DNA of 45,000 nt from Nemertoderma westbladi. Lineage: Eukaryota; Xenacoelomorpha; Nemertodermatida; Nemertodermatidae. Positions 1-11,189 of this stretch are shown piece by piece. A program made the translations under genes and the position numbers. The notes beneath the pieces are model-generated. The model was not told where the DNA came from and ran no database searches. It saw only the letters and a program-made list of their open reading frames with translations. Position 1 is the stretch's first letter. Each line of letters opens with the position of its first letter. The stretch is taken from the NCBI GenBank assembly GCA_032718475.1, contig JAUCBJ010006872.1, positions 1 to 45,000 of the forward strand, in the 5' to 3' direction.

Positions 1-2510
1 CATATATGTGGATTATAATTAAGCCATATCGTTGCGAGTAGTTTAAGTCATAACTCTGTTTATGTAGATAAAGCGCCACGTCCTAAAGGAACTGTTAATA
101 TTACCGAAGGTGAATAATATTGTCAGAGATTATATAATACTGTCAGTCGAATAATACATTAGGCTTACATAGCAATAAAAATTAAACCGTCGAACCCAAT
201 CTCCCGGGAATATCCAGCGGGTGAATGGTCGCGCACGGATTGGTTTCGACTAGTGTAGTGAATCAAATACTTGTCATAGACTAAAAAGCAGATTTATTAT
301 CTAGAAGACATTCTAATTTGGCGGGTTAAACTGCCAAAGGTCTGAAAGCGCGAACAAAAATGGTTAAATGATTAGAAAAAATTTCGTTCCTCTCGAAACT
401 AAATTGGCAACTATCTAGAAGTGCATGCCAATCAATCGATAGTCTTTATAGTAAAGTTTATCTGTAATAATTTTGGAGAAAATCATCCCACAAATAGACC
501 CCTTGTTGCTATGTAAAATCCATGTTACTAAGGAAAGAAACAGCAAATTGAAGGTGATCCGCATAATATATTTTATAGACTTTTTGGGGTTTTAACAAGG
601 TAATGTAGAATAAAAAAAATTGTTTTGGATGAATTGCGAATTTGTTATGGGTTTACCCCCTTTTTCTGCTAGATTGACTCGTCTATTTCGACTATTTTGT
701 ACAACGCGTTGCGTTCCGCTACTGTGTGGGTAGCCAGTTTATTTCGACAAAATGTTCGTGAGTCACAAGGGAACGCGGTCGATGGTGTAAACGGCACGCC
801 TACACTTACAGCACGCCTACACTTACACCTACTTGTAGGCAGGTTAGTAACGTTTACACCGTTAAGCAGAACCGATTGGCTTTGCGTTGGAGTGCTTCAA
901 TATGGTTCCGCAGAAGTTTGGTAACGAATGGTGTCCTTAAAAACTCAGAAGATCATCACGGAGTTATCAATACATTTTGAATGAATACCGGTATACATCT
1001 GAATACATTTTGACATATTTAATTGACAGAGAAATATTTATAATTATTTATTAAGAATATTTTAAATATTGAAGAAATACATTTTTGGGGTTAATGATAC
1101 CTGTAGTATTGATTGTGCTGTACTTTAATAAAATATTAAAGCATACTAATTAAAGTAGAATTAATTATTATATTTTCATGAAATTAATGTAAATAATATA
1201 GATCTCGGGATGGTACGCCAATATGAATATTACTAATTGGTATTTGTTTAGGTTTTATTGCTGGTTTTATTTTGTTTGTATTTTTTGCTCTGAAGAAGTG
1301 CGCTAAGGGGAGAATTTCAACATCACCAACAATAAGTGGCATTAATTTAACTGGGTTATTATTTATATGGGATTTTGGAAGGATATCTCATTTACTATCC
1401 ATTTTATTGTCTCATTTTATTGACACCTTATTATAACAACTGTAACTTAATATATATTGTGAAAGGATAGGACACAGTTGTACTCCCATTTCAGTTTGTT
1501 AAATATCACCTGGCAGCAGTACTGGAGTTCTAGTATCCAAATTTATATATTTATTTGTAATTTCCTCCTGTTTCACTCTAACATTTTTGACTCCGGTATA
1601 CAGTAGGGCCTATAGGTTTGCGATTAGAGATAGGGTATGCATAAATAAGAACCCGGTGACGTCATCCTAATTTCTTCAATTTCTGAACCAAATAATATTA
1701 AAATATCATTTATTACAGTTACATTCTCGCCTCAACTCCAAATAATTGAATTAATAACAACTTAATATAATGTATCATGATGGGAGAGGATATAGTTATA
1801 TACATATGGGTCCATATTATATTACACTTATTGATTAAAACATTTTTTGTAGCTGATTTTAAACTAGAATAAATATATTCATTCGTAAACTTGAACATAA
1901 TCAACCATAAACAAGATGAACAATCTATAAGCTGCCCGAACCTATTTTCCACCACCGGGTCTATAAAGTAATTGGCCCACTTTTTGTTGTTCAATTTGTA
2001 TTTGGATTACTACTGTACTGTACTTCATTACCATTATAAACGATTTGTTTTCTAACGCTGATGAATTTTCAGTTTTCAGTAGGCCTACTGGTTCTGGTAC
2101 ATTAGGATTTTATTGCGTCAGATTGGTTATCAGATCAACTCATACAACTCTCTTGTCAGTCATAAAATCCCATGTTACTGTAATTTGTTTTATTATTTTC
2201 GTTTGCGAGGTTGATTAGCACAGCAGTAGAGCATTTCATTCAATTTACTACCCACAAAGAATTTTTATTGGTTTTCTCAAGGTTGATCAGTAGAGCATGG
2301 ACTTTAAAAAGTGAATTATTGGGGAATTGTCATGTTGTCACACTTCTCAAATAAAATAAATAAATATATTAATAAGATATATATAAAATAATAATACATT
2401 GGAACTTCATGTCACATCAAATTATAAATTTATTTAGTTTCTTCGTAGGCAAACTAAATTTACAAATAATTTTATTCGGAAATTATTTCATAGCTATTTA
2501 CATCTTTGTG
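1..2510. other. AT-rich non-coding DNA upstream of the receptor gene
   Basis: No convincing coding region is seen on either strand; the open frames present are short, without motifs or splice context. The stretch contains one small foldback with a 17-bp tandem repeat (784-860) and otherwise ordinary AT-rich sequence. No promoter can be placed with confidence. Confidence 0.5.
784..860. repeat. Foldback with internal 17-bp tandem repeat
   Basis: GGTGTAAACG (784-793) is the exact reverse complement of CGTTTACACC (851-860). Between them lies a 17-bp unit, GCACGCCTACACTTACA, repeated twice in tandem (794-810 and 811-827), followed by an inner GCCTAC/GTAGGC pairing. It could be a small foldback element or the end of a decayed transposon; no function is claimed. 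Confidence 0.5.
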
Positions 2511-2552
2511 TGCAAAGTAGCGCTTTGCAGCGTTATGACCCGAGTTTATTTA

Positions 2553-2700
2553 TAGATAGATAGATAGATAGATTTATTTATACATTATGTAAAAACAATA
2601 ACAAATACACCAAACAATGTACCGGTATAAAGGTATTGTCCAACATAACATATAGGATTACCCCTAAAGCTTTGCAGCTTATTTCCAAGGGGGTCCTTTA
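2553..2700 (-). repeat. Probable 3' end of an interspersed element with a tetranucleotide tail
   Basis: Read on the minus strand, the segment starts in CCCTTGGAAATAAGCTGC, passes through an AT-rich stretch and ends in AATAAATCTATCTATC repeats (plus-strand TAGA repeats at 2553-2574). A conserved block followed by a short microsatellite tail is typical of 3' ends of non-LTR elements or SINEs. There is no coding part, so the family cannot be assigned. Confidence 0.4.
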
Positions 2701-3350
2701 TGTTACTTGGTTACAAAGTAACATATGTTCGTAAGTTATGTACCGAGCGAGCGAAGTGAGGGAGGTTTACATAAATAAACAAGGGCCTTTAACGCTGAAA
2801 AGTGACCTTTGCAAGCAATGATGTATGTAATTTTGTTACATTACGTCGACTTATAAGCGTTCGTTATGTAAGGAAAGGATTTTATGGATACTCATTCATA
2901 CATTTTAATCATGTACTACCGGTATATCGAATATATACCGGTATATATCATGTACTATGTCGAATATAAGTGAAATTTATTAACATGTACACAGTATTAA
3001 TGTATACATTCTAATTCAATCTAATTAAAGTTTATTGGAAGTTATCTCCTGCTTGGATGTGATAAATTATTAATCCATATTGACTATAGTCGACTGAAGC
3101 AAACTTAGTCACCGTCTGTGTCCGTTCGGTTTTACTGAACACTGTCGTCACTTTCTTTGGTCATTTTAGTATCTTCTATTGGACGTTTCGCCATAATGGA
3201 ATACAGTACACGTTAAACAAATATTATTTACATACAGTACTGTAGCTAGTCCCGTCACTGCAAACTGGATAATAAAGCAGCACTCATTAACATAAATGGA
3301 AACAATAACATTCTGGAATACGGTTATTGAAGTTGTTTCCATGTCATTGA

Positions 3351-3410
3351 TTACTTTGCAGCGTTCCATTCAATAGGCCGCAACGCTGCAAAGTAGTACT
3401 TTGCAGCGTT
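3351..3410. repeat. Near-perfect 29-bp palindrome with repeated CTTTGCAGCGTT motif
   Basis: AACGCTGCAAAGTA (3382-3395) and TACTTTGCAGCGTT (3397-3410) are perfect reverse complements around a single G. Another copy of TACTTTGCAGCGTT lies just upstream (about 3353-3366), and a related form (CTTTGCAGCGTTATG) lies near 2522-2536. The copies may mark the ends of an old roughly 0.9-kb foldback element. Confidence 0.5.
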
Positions 3411-3681
3411 ACGAGTAATTCACCAGAACGCTGTTAAGTTGACATAATGTAACAAATATATGATATATATCTCCGACGGTAGAACATACTGCAGTATTAT
3501 GTACGTTCTGTATAACGTTCTGTTACGAAGCGGCGTATAATTGGACTTAATTTTAAGTGTGTATTGGTGGAGGGTGTTATTGCATTTAACGTATGTAGCC
3601 AAAGTATCAATGTGTGTGTCTCTATTGGTGAAGGGTTTGAATTACATGCGAGTTTCCATCTCAAAAATTATGTCAATAAAC

Positions 3682-3702
3682 AACTAACTAACTAACTAAC
3701 TA
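3682..3702. repeat. AACT tetranucleotide microsatellite
   Basis: Five tandem copies of the AACT/CTAA unit, a simple repeat in non-coding DNA. Confidence 0.7.
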
Positions 3703-3784
3703 TAATTTTATACTAAGAAGGGTGATTTTTTTTTGGGTGGGAATGCTTTAAATATTAAAGTAAAAAAAAGTAAATTTTCTTCGG

Positions 3785-4060
3785 CCGCTAGGCCAGGGAT
3801 TACGCACAATGTCTGACGACTTATTTCCAGTGCGGTCCCCCCAGAACTTTACTCCCCAGAGGAAACTCCAGTACTCATTTAGCTACCACTTAAGGATGCA
3901 AGGCAGAGATGCGCCCTGGCTGGTCCCTTTAAAGCATTCGTGCCGAAACGAAAACTGCCCTGACCCATGTGAGGATCGAACCCAGGACGTACAGGAGATG
4001 TGGATTCAATGCAACCACTACACCAAGGGGGAACCCCGGTTCCCCCTTGGGTGAACCAAG
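3785..4060 (-). mobile_element. tRNA-derived SINE
   Basis: On the minus strand there is an A box, TGGTGTAGTGGT (plus coordinates 4014-4025), followed about 32 bases later by a B box, GGTTCGATCC (3973-3982). This is the spacing and order of a pol III internal promoter derived from a tRNA. A tRNA-unrelated body of about 180 bp follows to near 3785, where an A/T-rich stretch begins. The head overlaps a perfect 13-bp-arm palindrome (4023-4050). The downstream boundary and any target duplication are not clear. Confidence 0.7.
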
Positions 4061-4353
4061 GGGACCAACCTGAGACTGAGACTCCATGGAGGTGCCTCTC
4101 AATAGGTACTATATAAACACGTCGTGGGGCCTTCGCGCAGCACGAGAGACTATATAATAAAGTGTACTAATCTCTATTAGATAAACGAAAACCGTCATTC
4201 CCAAAATATCAATGAGTGAAGCTTTCACTTTGAGCTAAACTGGTTGTAAAAAACACAGGCCCATTTCAGTTTGCCCTTACGCGCTTTAACTGTCATTTGT
4301 AAAACTACTAACCAAGGGTATTTAAGTTAAGTATAACATTTTTTGTTTTACAA

Positions 4354-4880
4354 TACTCGTCTCCTTCACTAGCCTCGTTGGGCTCATCCTGTTTTGTCTC
4401 AAATTTTTTATCTTAAACGCAGATTGACGACCTTTATAATTATGCAATGTCTTGAAACTGTGCGAGTAACTGCTGATTTATGGCATATGGATACTTGCAT
4501 CCACTGCAAAACTCGTTGCGTTCGTCCAGCACAACCTGGTCACCTGGCCCCACGGAAATTCCACTTAGAAATTTATAAACTTTTGCCAAACAACACGTGT
4601 ATCGGTACCAATTTTGGTTAGATTTCATCATGGATTAGCGGAGATATTAACGTTAAAAATCACGGATTCGGAGTATAGTCTACACAGACTCGTCTTCATT
4701 ACAACCCTCGTTGCACTCGTCCTGTACATCTGGTCACCAAAATAACTAGGATAAAACATTCCACTACCGGTACTGATCAAAATGACATATCGTCCATTCT
4801 GCTAAACCAGGTTGTTTAGGAGTATAGTCAACACACTACTCGTCTCCTTCATTAGGCACGTTGCGCTCTTCCTGAAGTCC
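4354..4880. repeat. Diverged ~150-bp repeat units
   Basis: A block resembling ACTCGTCTCCTTCAYTA followed by CTCGTTGCGCTCGTCCTG recurs near 4354, 4490, 4687 and 4835. The last two copies are also preceded by the same lead-in, GGAGTATAGTC (about 4670 and 4819), giving a period close to 150 bp. The sequence is non-coding; it may be an old satellite fragment or a degraded tandem element just upstream of the receptor gene. Confidence 0.5.
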
Positions 4881-4990
4881 CCACGCAAATTCTAAATTAT
4901 TATGTAATATAATATATATCATATCTATTTAGTATTTAGCTAATCTACGAATATAGACAAGTTGAAAGGTAATATATTAAGTAGCGAATC

Positions 4991-5685
4991 ATGTTAACCG
5001 CTATATTAGCACAGTTAATACTTATACATCCATCTAGTTCAGTTGTTGTTGAAATTATTCGGAGATGTTGTGCATGTGCAATGCATTGTGATCCTGCTAC
5101 GTATTGCGCACCAACATTGCAGCCATGTCTAGGACGACACCGCTACGAGTATAACGAGCAATGGTGCACATACTGTCAGGAATGTTGTCAGGATCAAATG
5201 TGTAACGCTAGTTACACATATTACTCACCTACAATGTTACCATTCGATGTGTTAAGTGAATGCTGTATATGCTTGGAGCACTCGCAATTGCATTCCTCAT
5301 GTTTATCCCCTGCTCAAGATTCCTGTGCGAAAGGAGAACTTGGATTAGATGGCGCCGGAACCGGTTATAAAAATAACCCAGCGCAAATGTGCAGAAAATG
5401 CTGCATGACAGTTTGTACTAATACCTTGGTATCAACAACAACAACAGCAGCTGCTACAACAACAACAACGACAGTTGCTACAACAACAACAACAGCAGCT
5501 GCTACAACAACAACAACAACGACAGTTGCTACAACAACAACATCAGCAGCTTCTACAACAACAACAGCTGCCATAACTATTGGACCTGCTACAACTATAG
5601 GAGCTGCTACTACTACACCAGCCACAACCACATCAATAACTTCAACTACAATGGCTCCGCTTTCAGCCGATGATAATTTTGATGG
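4991..5685 (+). CDS. Exon 1 of a Cys-loop receptor-like gene: signal peptide, two Cys-rich repeats, Thr-rich linker
   Basis: The frame starts at an ATG with a short hydrophobic N-terminus (MLTAILAQLILI) that looks like a signal peptide. Residues about 25-75 and 90-145 form two cysteine-rich repeats, each beginning C-C-x-C and ending with a CC pair then C-N or C-T-N (CCQDQMCN; CCMTVCTN), resembling the end of a Ly6/uPAR-type domain. Residues about 148-222 are almost pure Thr/Ala encoded by an ACA-rich microsatellite, a mucin-like stalk likely to be O-glycosylated. The exon ends at a GG|GTAAGT donor (5685/5686) after two bases of a codon. Joining it to 10157 keeps the frame into a Cys-loop receptor ligand-binding domain. 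The linkage is inferred from phase and order; it could instead be a separate secreted protein exon. Confidence 0.6.
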
Positions 5686-5879
5686 GTAAGTAGAAATCAA
5701 AGGTGGAAATATGAATTTGCAATTTTGTATTAATCATTAATCATTAATTATAATTAATATTATAATTAATGAAGTTCTCACTACAAGTTCCGCCGGTCCA
5801 GGTAAGGAACTGATATTTTACTTCAGATGTAAATAAACACTGGTAAATACAGGATATCACATGCTGTAAATAACAGGTG

Positions 5880-6912
5880 CAGTGCACGTGGTAATCAGAC
5901 TCATTTTGAGAGCCAGGACAAGTAAGCGAATCAACTATGACTGGGAGAAACTCAGAACTGACAATGCAGAAAAGGATGCTTACACATTAGAAGATCAAAA
6001 CCGCTTTGAAGTACTTCAATTAATGGATGAAGGCCAGTCTCCCGATTCAATATACCAGAATATAATAAAAGCCCACAAGGAATCAGCCAAGAGGCATATC
6101 CCTCAGAAACACAAACCAAGACAGTAGAGCCATGCGCCATGGCAATAATCTAAGGTTACTTGTAAAAGAGAAGATCTTAAGATAGATAGCCTACAAGGTA
6201 AAAACCGAACAAAATTTTGACTGAAGGTCAACTAAAACAGCAGTATACCAACATACTATCGTGGGATCTGTCTGCTTGTGGTAGCTGCCACAATATACAT
6301 CAAAATGATTCTATATAGAATTAGGCCACACATAGAGTAACTGCTGCGTAAGAGCCAAAACGGATTTCGACCAAATCGATCAACAATAGCTGGAAATCCT
6401 AAGAGCTTATGGAATACCAGAAGTAATTGTTGCTGGCATTGGATTGTTATATTGTGACACAGAAGCACAGGTACTCTCACCAGATGGTGAAACTGAGTTT
6501 TTCTCAATCCTGGCTGGCTTACTGCAAGGTGACATATTGGCGCCATTACTATTCATAATTATTAATTAATTCTTCTTAACACTTCAAGAACGCAGAAGTA
6601 GCGGATATCCGTCAACTACAGTCACAGACACCGACTTTGCGGATGACATTGCCCTGCTCTCCATGCACAGCTTCTACTCAATATAAATGCTACCAAGACC
6701 GAATAATGTTGATGGAAACCTGACAACAATAAAATTGATAATAATCAACTAAGGAAGGTTGACGACTTCCAGTACCTTGGGTTATTGATAGAGAGTAGCA
6801 TTAAAAACATAGAAGTTGGGAAAGCAAAGGCTTGGGTAGCTCTATCATAAATGGATACCATCTGGAAATCAGATCTCTCCAGGCACCTGAAGACTAGGTT
6901 CATTCGAGCCAC
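5880..6912 (+). pseudogene. Decayed outer RTE-like LINE, 5' part
   Basis: This is a remnant of a non-LTR retrotransposon polyprotein. The frame at 5882-6127 encodes a post-endonuclease linker (KRINYDWEKLRTDNAEKD), matching the equivalent region of RTE-type LINEs. At 6390-6570 it encodes reverse transcriptase motif B' (GLLQGDILAPLLF), and at about 6630-6650 the catalytic-loop neighbourhood TDTDFADDIALLS with FADD. Stops and frameshifts separate these pieces. The remnant is interrupted at 6912 by an opposite-strand LINE and resumes at 9478. It is clearly older and a different family from the inserted copy, though related in its C-terminal region. Confidence 0.75.
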
Positions 6913-9477
6913 TACTACTACTACTACTAGGATCGGCATGCTGCATTGCAGCTGCATTTTAAAGAATGCTGTGCCGGTTTATCGACAAAATTGCACCGCC
7001 ACAACTCCCTATCACCCATGACATTTGCTAGATCATCCGCATCTTCAAGGCCAGTGTCCTTTAAGATGCGTCTCAAGAAAGTCATGGGCTGTCCACCATG
7101 CTTATTCACTCCATGAGGCTGCCAAAGTACAAGATTATGCACTGGCTGGTCCTCACGGCGAAAGCAATGTCCTGCAAAGCGGAGGCGAGTTTGTTCTAGT
7201 GTCAAGCTTGGGGGAACCAATGAGACACCTCCAATGTTATATAGTGTCTGGTTGGAGATGTGTGCATTGTACTTGACACAATGAACCCGGCGTAGCATTC
7301 TTGTGAATGTGCCATCCAGAGATTTGGTGTCCTCAGCAGTTAGAGCCCAGCATGGACTCCCATAGAGGAGTACTGGAACTACTGCTGCACTAAATAATCG
7401 GACCTTAAGTTTCCGATTAATTCTCGGTGACTTCCAAATCCTGGAAAGCCTATTAGGCTGGCCATGCCTTTCCCTTACGTATTCGAAGGTCTCGGATCCA
7501 TGATCCCAGGTAACAGAAGTCATCCACATGCTCAAGCATACCATCTTTTGAGCTTATGCTCATCCGATCAGAGACTTGCTGAGGACTTTCAAAGTTAACT
7601 GTCAAAATTTTGGTCTTTCTGGAGTTAATAAAAAGACCAACACTAGAAGCAGCATGTTCTAATGAGCTGAGGAGCCGTTGGGCTCCCTCTAGTGATTCTG
7701 AGAGTACTCCTAAGTCATCAGCAAAGTCTAGATCAGTTAGGTACTTAGCAGGATTTCCTCGTCTTCTGGAGCCAGTAGGTGGAGTTATCATCACCCCATC
7801 ATCATTATGATGATCTAAGGACATGCGTAGAACATAGTCAACAACAATTATGAACAAGAATGGTGCAAGTGTGTCTCCCTGGAGGACGCCCCATAACACT
7901 TCAAATGGTTCTGTGTCACCGTCAACAGTAGACACAAATGTTGTCGAACCATCGTATACTGATCTGATTGCTGCAATAATTTCATCAGGAATCCCATATA
8001 ATGAAAGTAAGCTGAACATACGTGAGCGAGAGACTGAATCAAAGGCCTTGAAGAAGTCAACAAAGATAACAGCCAGATGCCTGTCTTTATTTTTTGATAA
8101 CTCTTCAATTATCCTTCTAAGTGCTAAAAAATGGGCTCCAGGGTCCCACGACCTTTACGGAACCCATTCTGATTTCCACGGAGCAGTCTCTCAATGGGAT
8201 CCCTGATGCGATTTAATAGAATTATATTGTATAGCTTTGCAGCAATCGAGATCAATGAGATTCTCCGAAAAGAACCATAGAGTGTTAGGTTGCCCTTCTT
8301 GGGAACTGGCACCAACTTATTTGTTTTCATTTCTTGTGGGACTCTTGTTGTTCGGTACATGTCTACTATGATGGGATAGATGAGCTTTAAACACTCAGGT
8401 ATTTTAAAGACCTCAGGGGGAACACCATCTACTCCACTGGCACGTTTGGTCTTAATGCTCTTTGCAGCAGCCTTCACTTCTGCAAAGGAGATATCACCAA
8501 TGGGAATATCTGGGAGTACAGACTCAGACACTTTTACTTCTATAAAGTTATCAGGCAATACCCTGTCATTTTTGAGGAGCTTTTCAAAGTGGGCCTTCCA
8601 ACCATTGAGGCGATCGGCTGGTGATTCAGCCTTAACCTTGGTGGTTGGTTGGCTTTTTCGACCAGCAAGCAAGTTGATCGATTTCCATGCCTGGGATGAT
8701 TGCCTGCTGTCGTCAGCATCATTGATGGCATCAACCTGTTGGTTTATTAGCTCCTGCAAATTAACAGAGTACTGCCTGTTCAGGGACCTAGATGCAGCCT
8801 TAACTGCATTCTTGGCCGCTGTAGTCTGTTTGAGTCGGGACTCTTTCTGCGCCTTGTAGAGGTCATTTCGGCACTTCTGAATTTTGTTGTCAGTCCAGGG
8901 GGCCCGTTTCCTGTTTCGAGGGTATACAGGAACTGTTTCTGCAGTTGCTAACTTAACTGCCTCTGTGAAGGCAGTATAGCCCTCGCAGTGATCTGCCGCC
9001 TCAGAGGCAAGAGCCTCATACCTGTTGCTCAGCTGTCGTGTGAAGCTGGATCTCACACTTGGCTGTTGCAACAGAGAGGACCAGTCATGCCGTGGCAAGG
9101 CAGATTTTGTTGTTCTGCTAGCACGCAGACTAAGTCTTACCTTGGCCACAATAAGGCGGTGATCACTGGAGAAGGGTCGTAGTGTAAATGCATTACAGTC
9201 TTGTATAGAGCTCCTGTATTTCCTACGAAACAGGATATGGTCTATCTGGGACTTGTGACCACTGGGTCCATTATGAGTCCATAGCTTTCCAGTTCGCTTC
9301 TTGAACTGGGTTCCAGCCGAAAACAATCCATTTCCAGAGATAAAATCCTGAAGATGGACGGAATTTCGGTTAACACTATTGAGATAGACCCAGGGCGATG
9401 TAGGTGATTGATGCAGAATTGCATTAAAGTCTCCCAGGAATGTTAAGAATGCATGCTGATCCACTCCATCAGTAGCT
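6913..9477 (-). pseudogene. Inserted RTE-like LINE, copy A (5'-truncated)
   Basis: Read on the minus strand from 9477, this begins inside the apurinic endonuclease domain (GDFNA; SQIDHIL; SSDHRLI) and continues through reverse transcriptase and a C-terminal domain (LLYGSPCWALTAEDTKSLDG). It is disabled: relative to copy B it carries a short insertion near 8120, an in-frame 12-bp deletion near 7490 and a 2-bp deletion near 7455, which break it into three frames. The 3' end is a (TAG)n microsatellite (6911-6930 on the plus strand). The insert is flanked by 41-bp direct repeats at 6872-6912 and 9478-9518 with one mismatch, a target site duplication inside the outer LINE. The RTE assignment rests on the endonuclease type, the RT motifs and the simple-repeat tail. 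Confidence 0.85.
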
Positions 9478-10083
9478 GATCTCTCCAGGCACCTGAAGAC
9501 TAGGTTCTTTCGAGCCACAGTGGAAAGTATACTTTTATACGGGGGTGAGACCTGGACTCTGACAAATTCACTTGAACACCGAATTGATGGTTGCTACACA
9601 AGACTACTAATGGCAGCCCAAAACGTCAGCTGGAGACAACACATGACAAACGCCGAGCTTTATGGTACAATACCACCTGTATCAACCACCCTCCGTGAAC
9701 GCAGATTAAGATTCAGTGGGCACTGCTGGAGAAGTAAAGACGAGGTCATACCAGATCTACTTTTCTGGCAACCAACACATGGAAAGCGTACCAGTGGACG
9801 ACCGGCTATAACATATATAGACCAGCTTGAAAGGGATTCTAAACTTAAGAGAAACGAAATTGCGACAACTATGGAGAATCTGGAAGCCTGGAAGGATCTC
9901 ATTTCCACTGTCCTAGCGAGTTCGCTTGACCTAGTGTTATCAGCGATGTTGGGGAGATGCTCTAAAGATAAACGTCGAAACCGTTGGGCTACTTGGAACC
10001 AAAAACTGTCAATTCGAAATCAGCAATTTCAACACAGAATACCGCAACATCGGCGTACAGTGTACCTCAATATAATTTATTAA
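9478..10083 (+). pseudogene. Decayed outer RTE-like LINE, 3' part
   Basis: This is the continuation of the outer LINE after the insertion. The frame stays open to a stop at 10081-10083 and encodes the C-terminal domain typical of these elements: LLYGGETWTLT, then NVSWRQHMTNAELYG, then RLRFSGHCWRSKDE. The first 41 bases are the duplicated target site. No 3' tail repeat is obvious after the stop. Confidence 0.75.
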
Positions 10084-10156
10084 CAATTAATTATTCTCCC
10101 CTTAATTTCTTATGACCATTGACTTAACATTAATTTAATTTTGCGTTGAATTTCAG

Positions 10157-10236
10157 GACAAGAAGAGATAACTTTGTAAAATCCCTAACAGGAAATGGAT
10201 ATGAGAGAAAACTCCCGCCAATTACAAGTGGAAAGC
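10157..10236 (+). CDS. Exon 2 of the Cys-loop receptor gene
   Basis: An 80-bp exon between a TTTCAG acceptor and a GC|GTAAGT donor. It takes one base to complete the codon left by exon 1 and leaves one base at its end. The encoded segment ends YERKLPPITSGK, which corresponds to the N-terminal part of the ligand-binding domain of Cys-loop receptors, where a Tyr plus Arg/Lys-Pro segment precedes the first beta strands. Upstream residues RRDNFVKSLTGNGY fit the N-terminal helix. Confidence 0.7.
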
Positions 10237-10930
10237 GTAAGTGAGATTATTGTAAACAAATATTTATAACATTTAGGAACAATAAATTTAATCAGGTCTG
10301 GGGTTTGTGCAGCCGAATTGTAAGCCATCATAAGCAAACAATAATTGTCATTGTACTAAGGCAGGTTACTCAATAATTATTGTCTTTCCACATTCCAAAC
10401 CCCGCAATACAACCATTTTAATTTATGAGCAAATTGGGCTGGTTCTCACTAAAAAGTTTAAAATTACTGAATTTATTGTTGATAAATTCGTGTTGAAAGG
10501 AACCAAAACAATAAACGAGAGATAAGAAACATAATTTAAATGAGAATCAACAGTTAGCTTACCGGCATGGGGGTGTTTGTAGAACCCCTAAATGTCTAAC
10601 TACACAGCAGCTTTTTAGGCTAAAGTGCTAACTAAATTAGGCTAAATTAGGCTAAAAGTAATCGGGGCTGCCATTCAATTTTATTATTGTGACAAACATG
10701 CTAAGCAACTCTCGCCAGACCCCGGCTGGTAAACTATACTGCACAAGTTTTGAAATAATAAGTTTAAAGTTGTTACTAGATGTAGCATCTGGGGAAATAA
10801 ATTTTCTCATTATTTTCCCTACATCTCGCTTCTTTGTGCTTGTGCACTTCGTGACCCTCATGTCACTTCATACTATTATTTTTCAGGATAATGGTTGTGC
10901 AGGAATATAGTAACTTTTATTATTTTGCAG
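10237..10930 (+). other. Intron 2
   Basis: AT-rich, from a GTAAGT donor to a TATTTTGCAG acceptor. I see no gene or recognisable mobile element in it. Confidence 0.6.
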
Positions 10931-11046
10931 TGGTTGTTGGGGTACAAGTTCACATCATTTCAATGGAATGGGATGGAGTAAGGGCTGGTGATTACATTGT
11001 TGAGTTAATGATTCGGACTGCTTGGAATGACTCACGTTACAAAGAT
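10931..11046 (+). CDS. Exon 3 of the Cys-loop receptor gene
   Basis: A 116-bp exon between TTTTGCAG and GAT|GTAAGC. With the single base carried from exon 2 it is 39 whole codons. It encodes beta strands 1-2 of the extracellular ligand-binding domain: VVVGVQVHIISMEWDG, then YIVELMIRTAWNDSRYKD. The closing W-N-D-S-R matches the conserved W-x-D-x-R of loop D in nicotinic, GABA and glycine receptors. It ends in phase 0. The 44-bp minisatellite starts within about 150 bp downstream. Confidence 0.8.
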
Positions 11047-11189
11047 GTAAGCTAATTTTATTTTTAATTCCTTAGGTTAATGAATTTAGTTCATTTTTTA
11101 GAAAGAATTATGAATCTGTTCTATGCAATAGCAAGAACGAAAAAAGTTATTTTCAATCAGACTTAGTGAAAGTATGTCGTATTGATTTT

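Larger units (their letters stand above)
5686..10156 (+). other. Intron 1, filled by nested LINEs
   Basis: The intron runs from a GTAAGT donor to a TTGAATTTCAG acceptor (AG at 10155-10156). Almost all of it from about 5880 to 10083 is transposable element sequence; 5700-5880 and 10084-10156 show nothing recognisable. Confidence 0.6.

Noticed and set aside
697-924. 75-codon plus-strand open frame
   Set aside because: No motifs, no start context and it overlaps the 784-860 foldback and tandem repeat; likely chance.
5365-5700. Minus-strand frame rich in Val
   Set aside because: It is the antisense of the Thr-encoding ACA repeat in exon 1.
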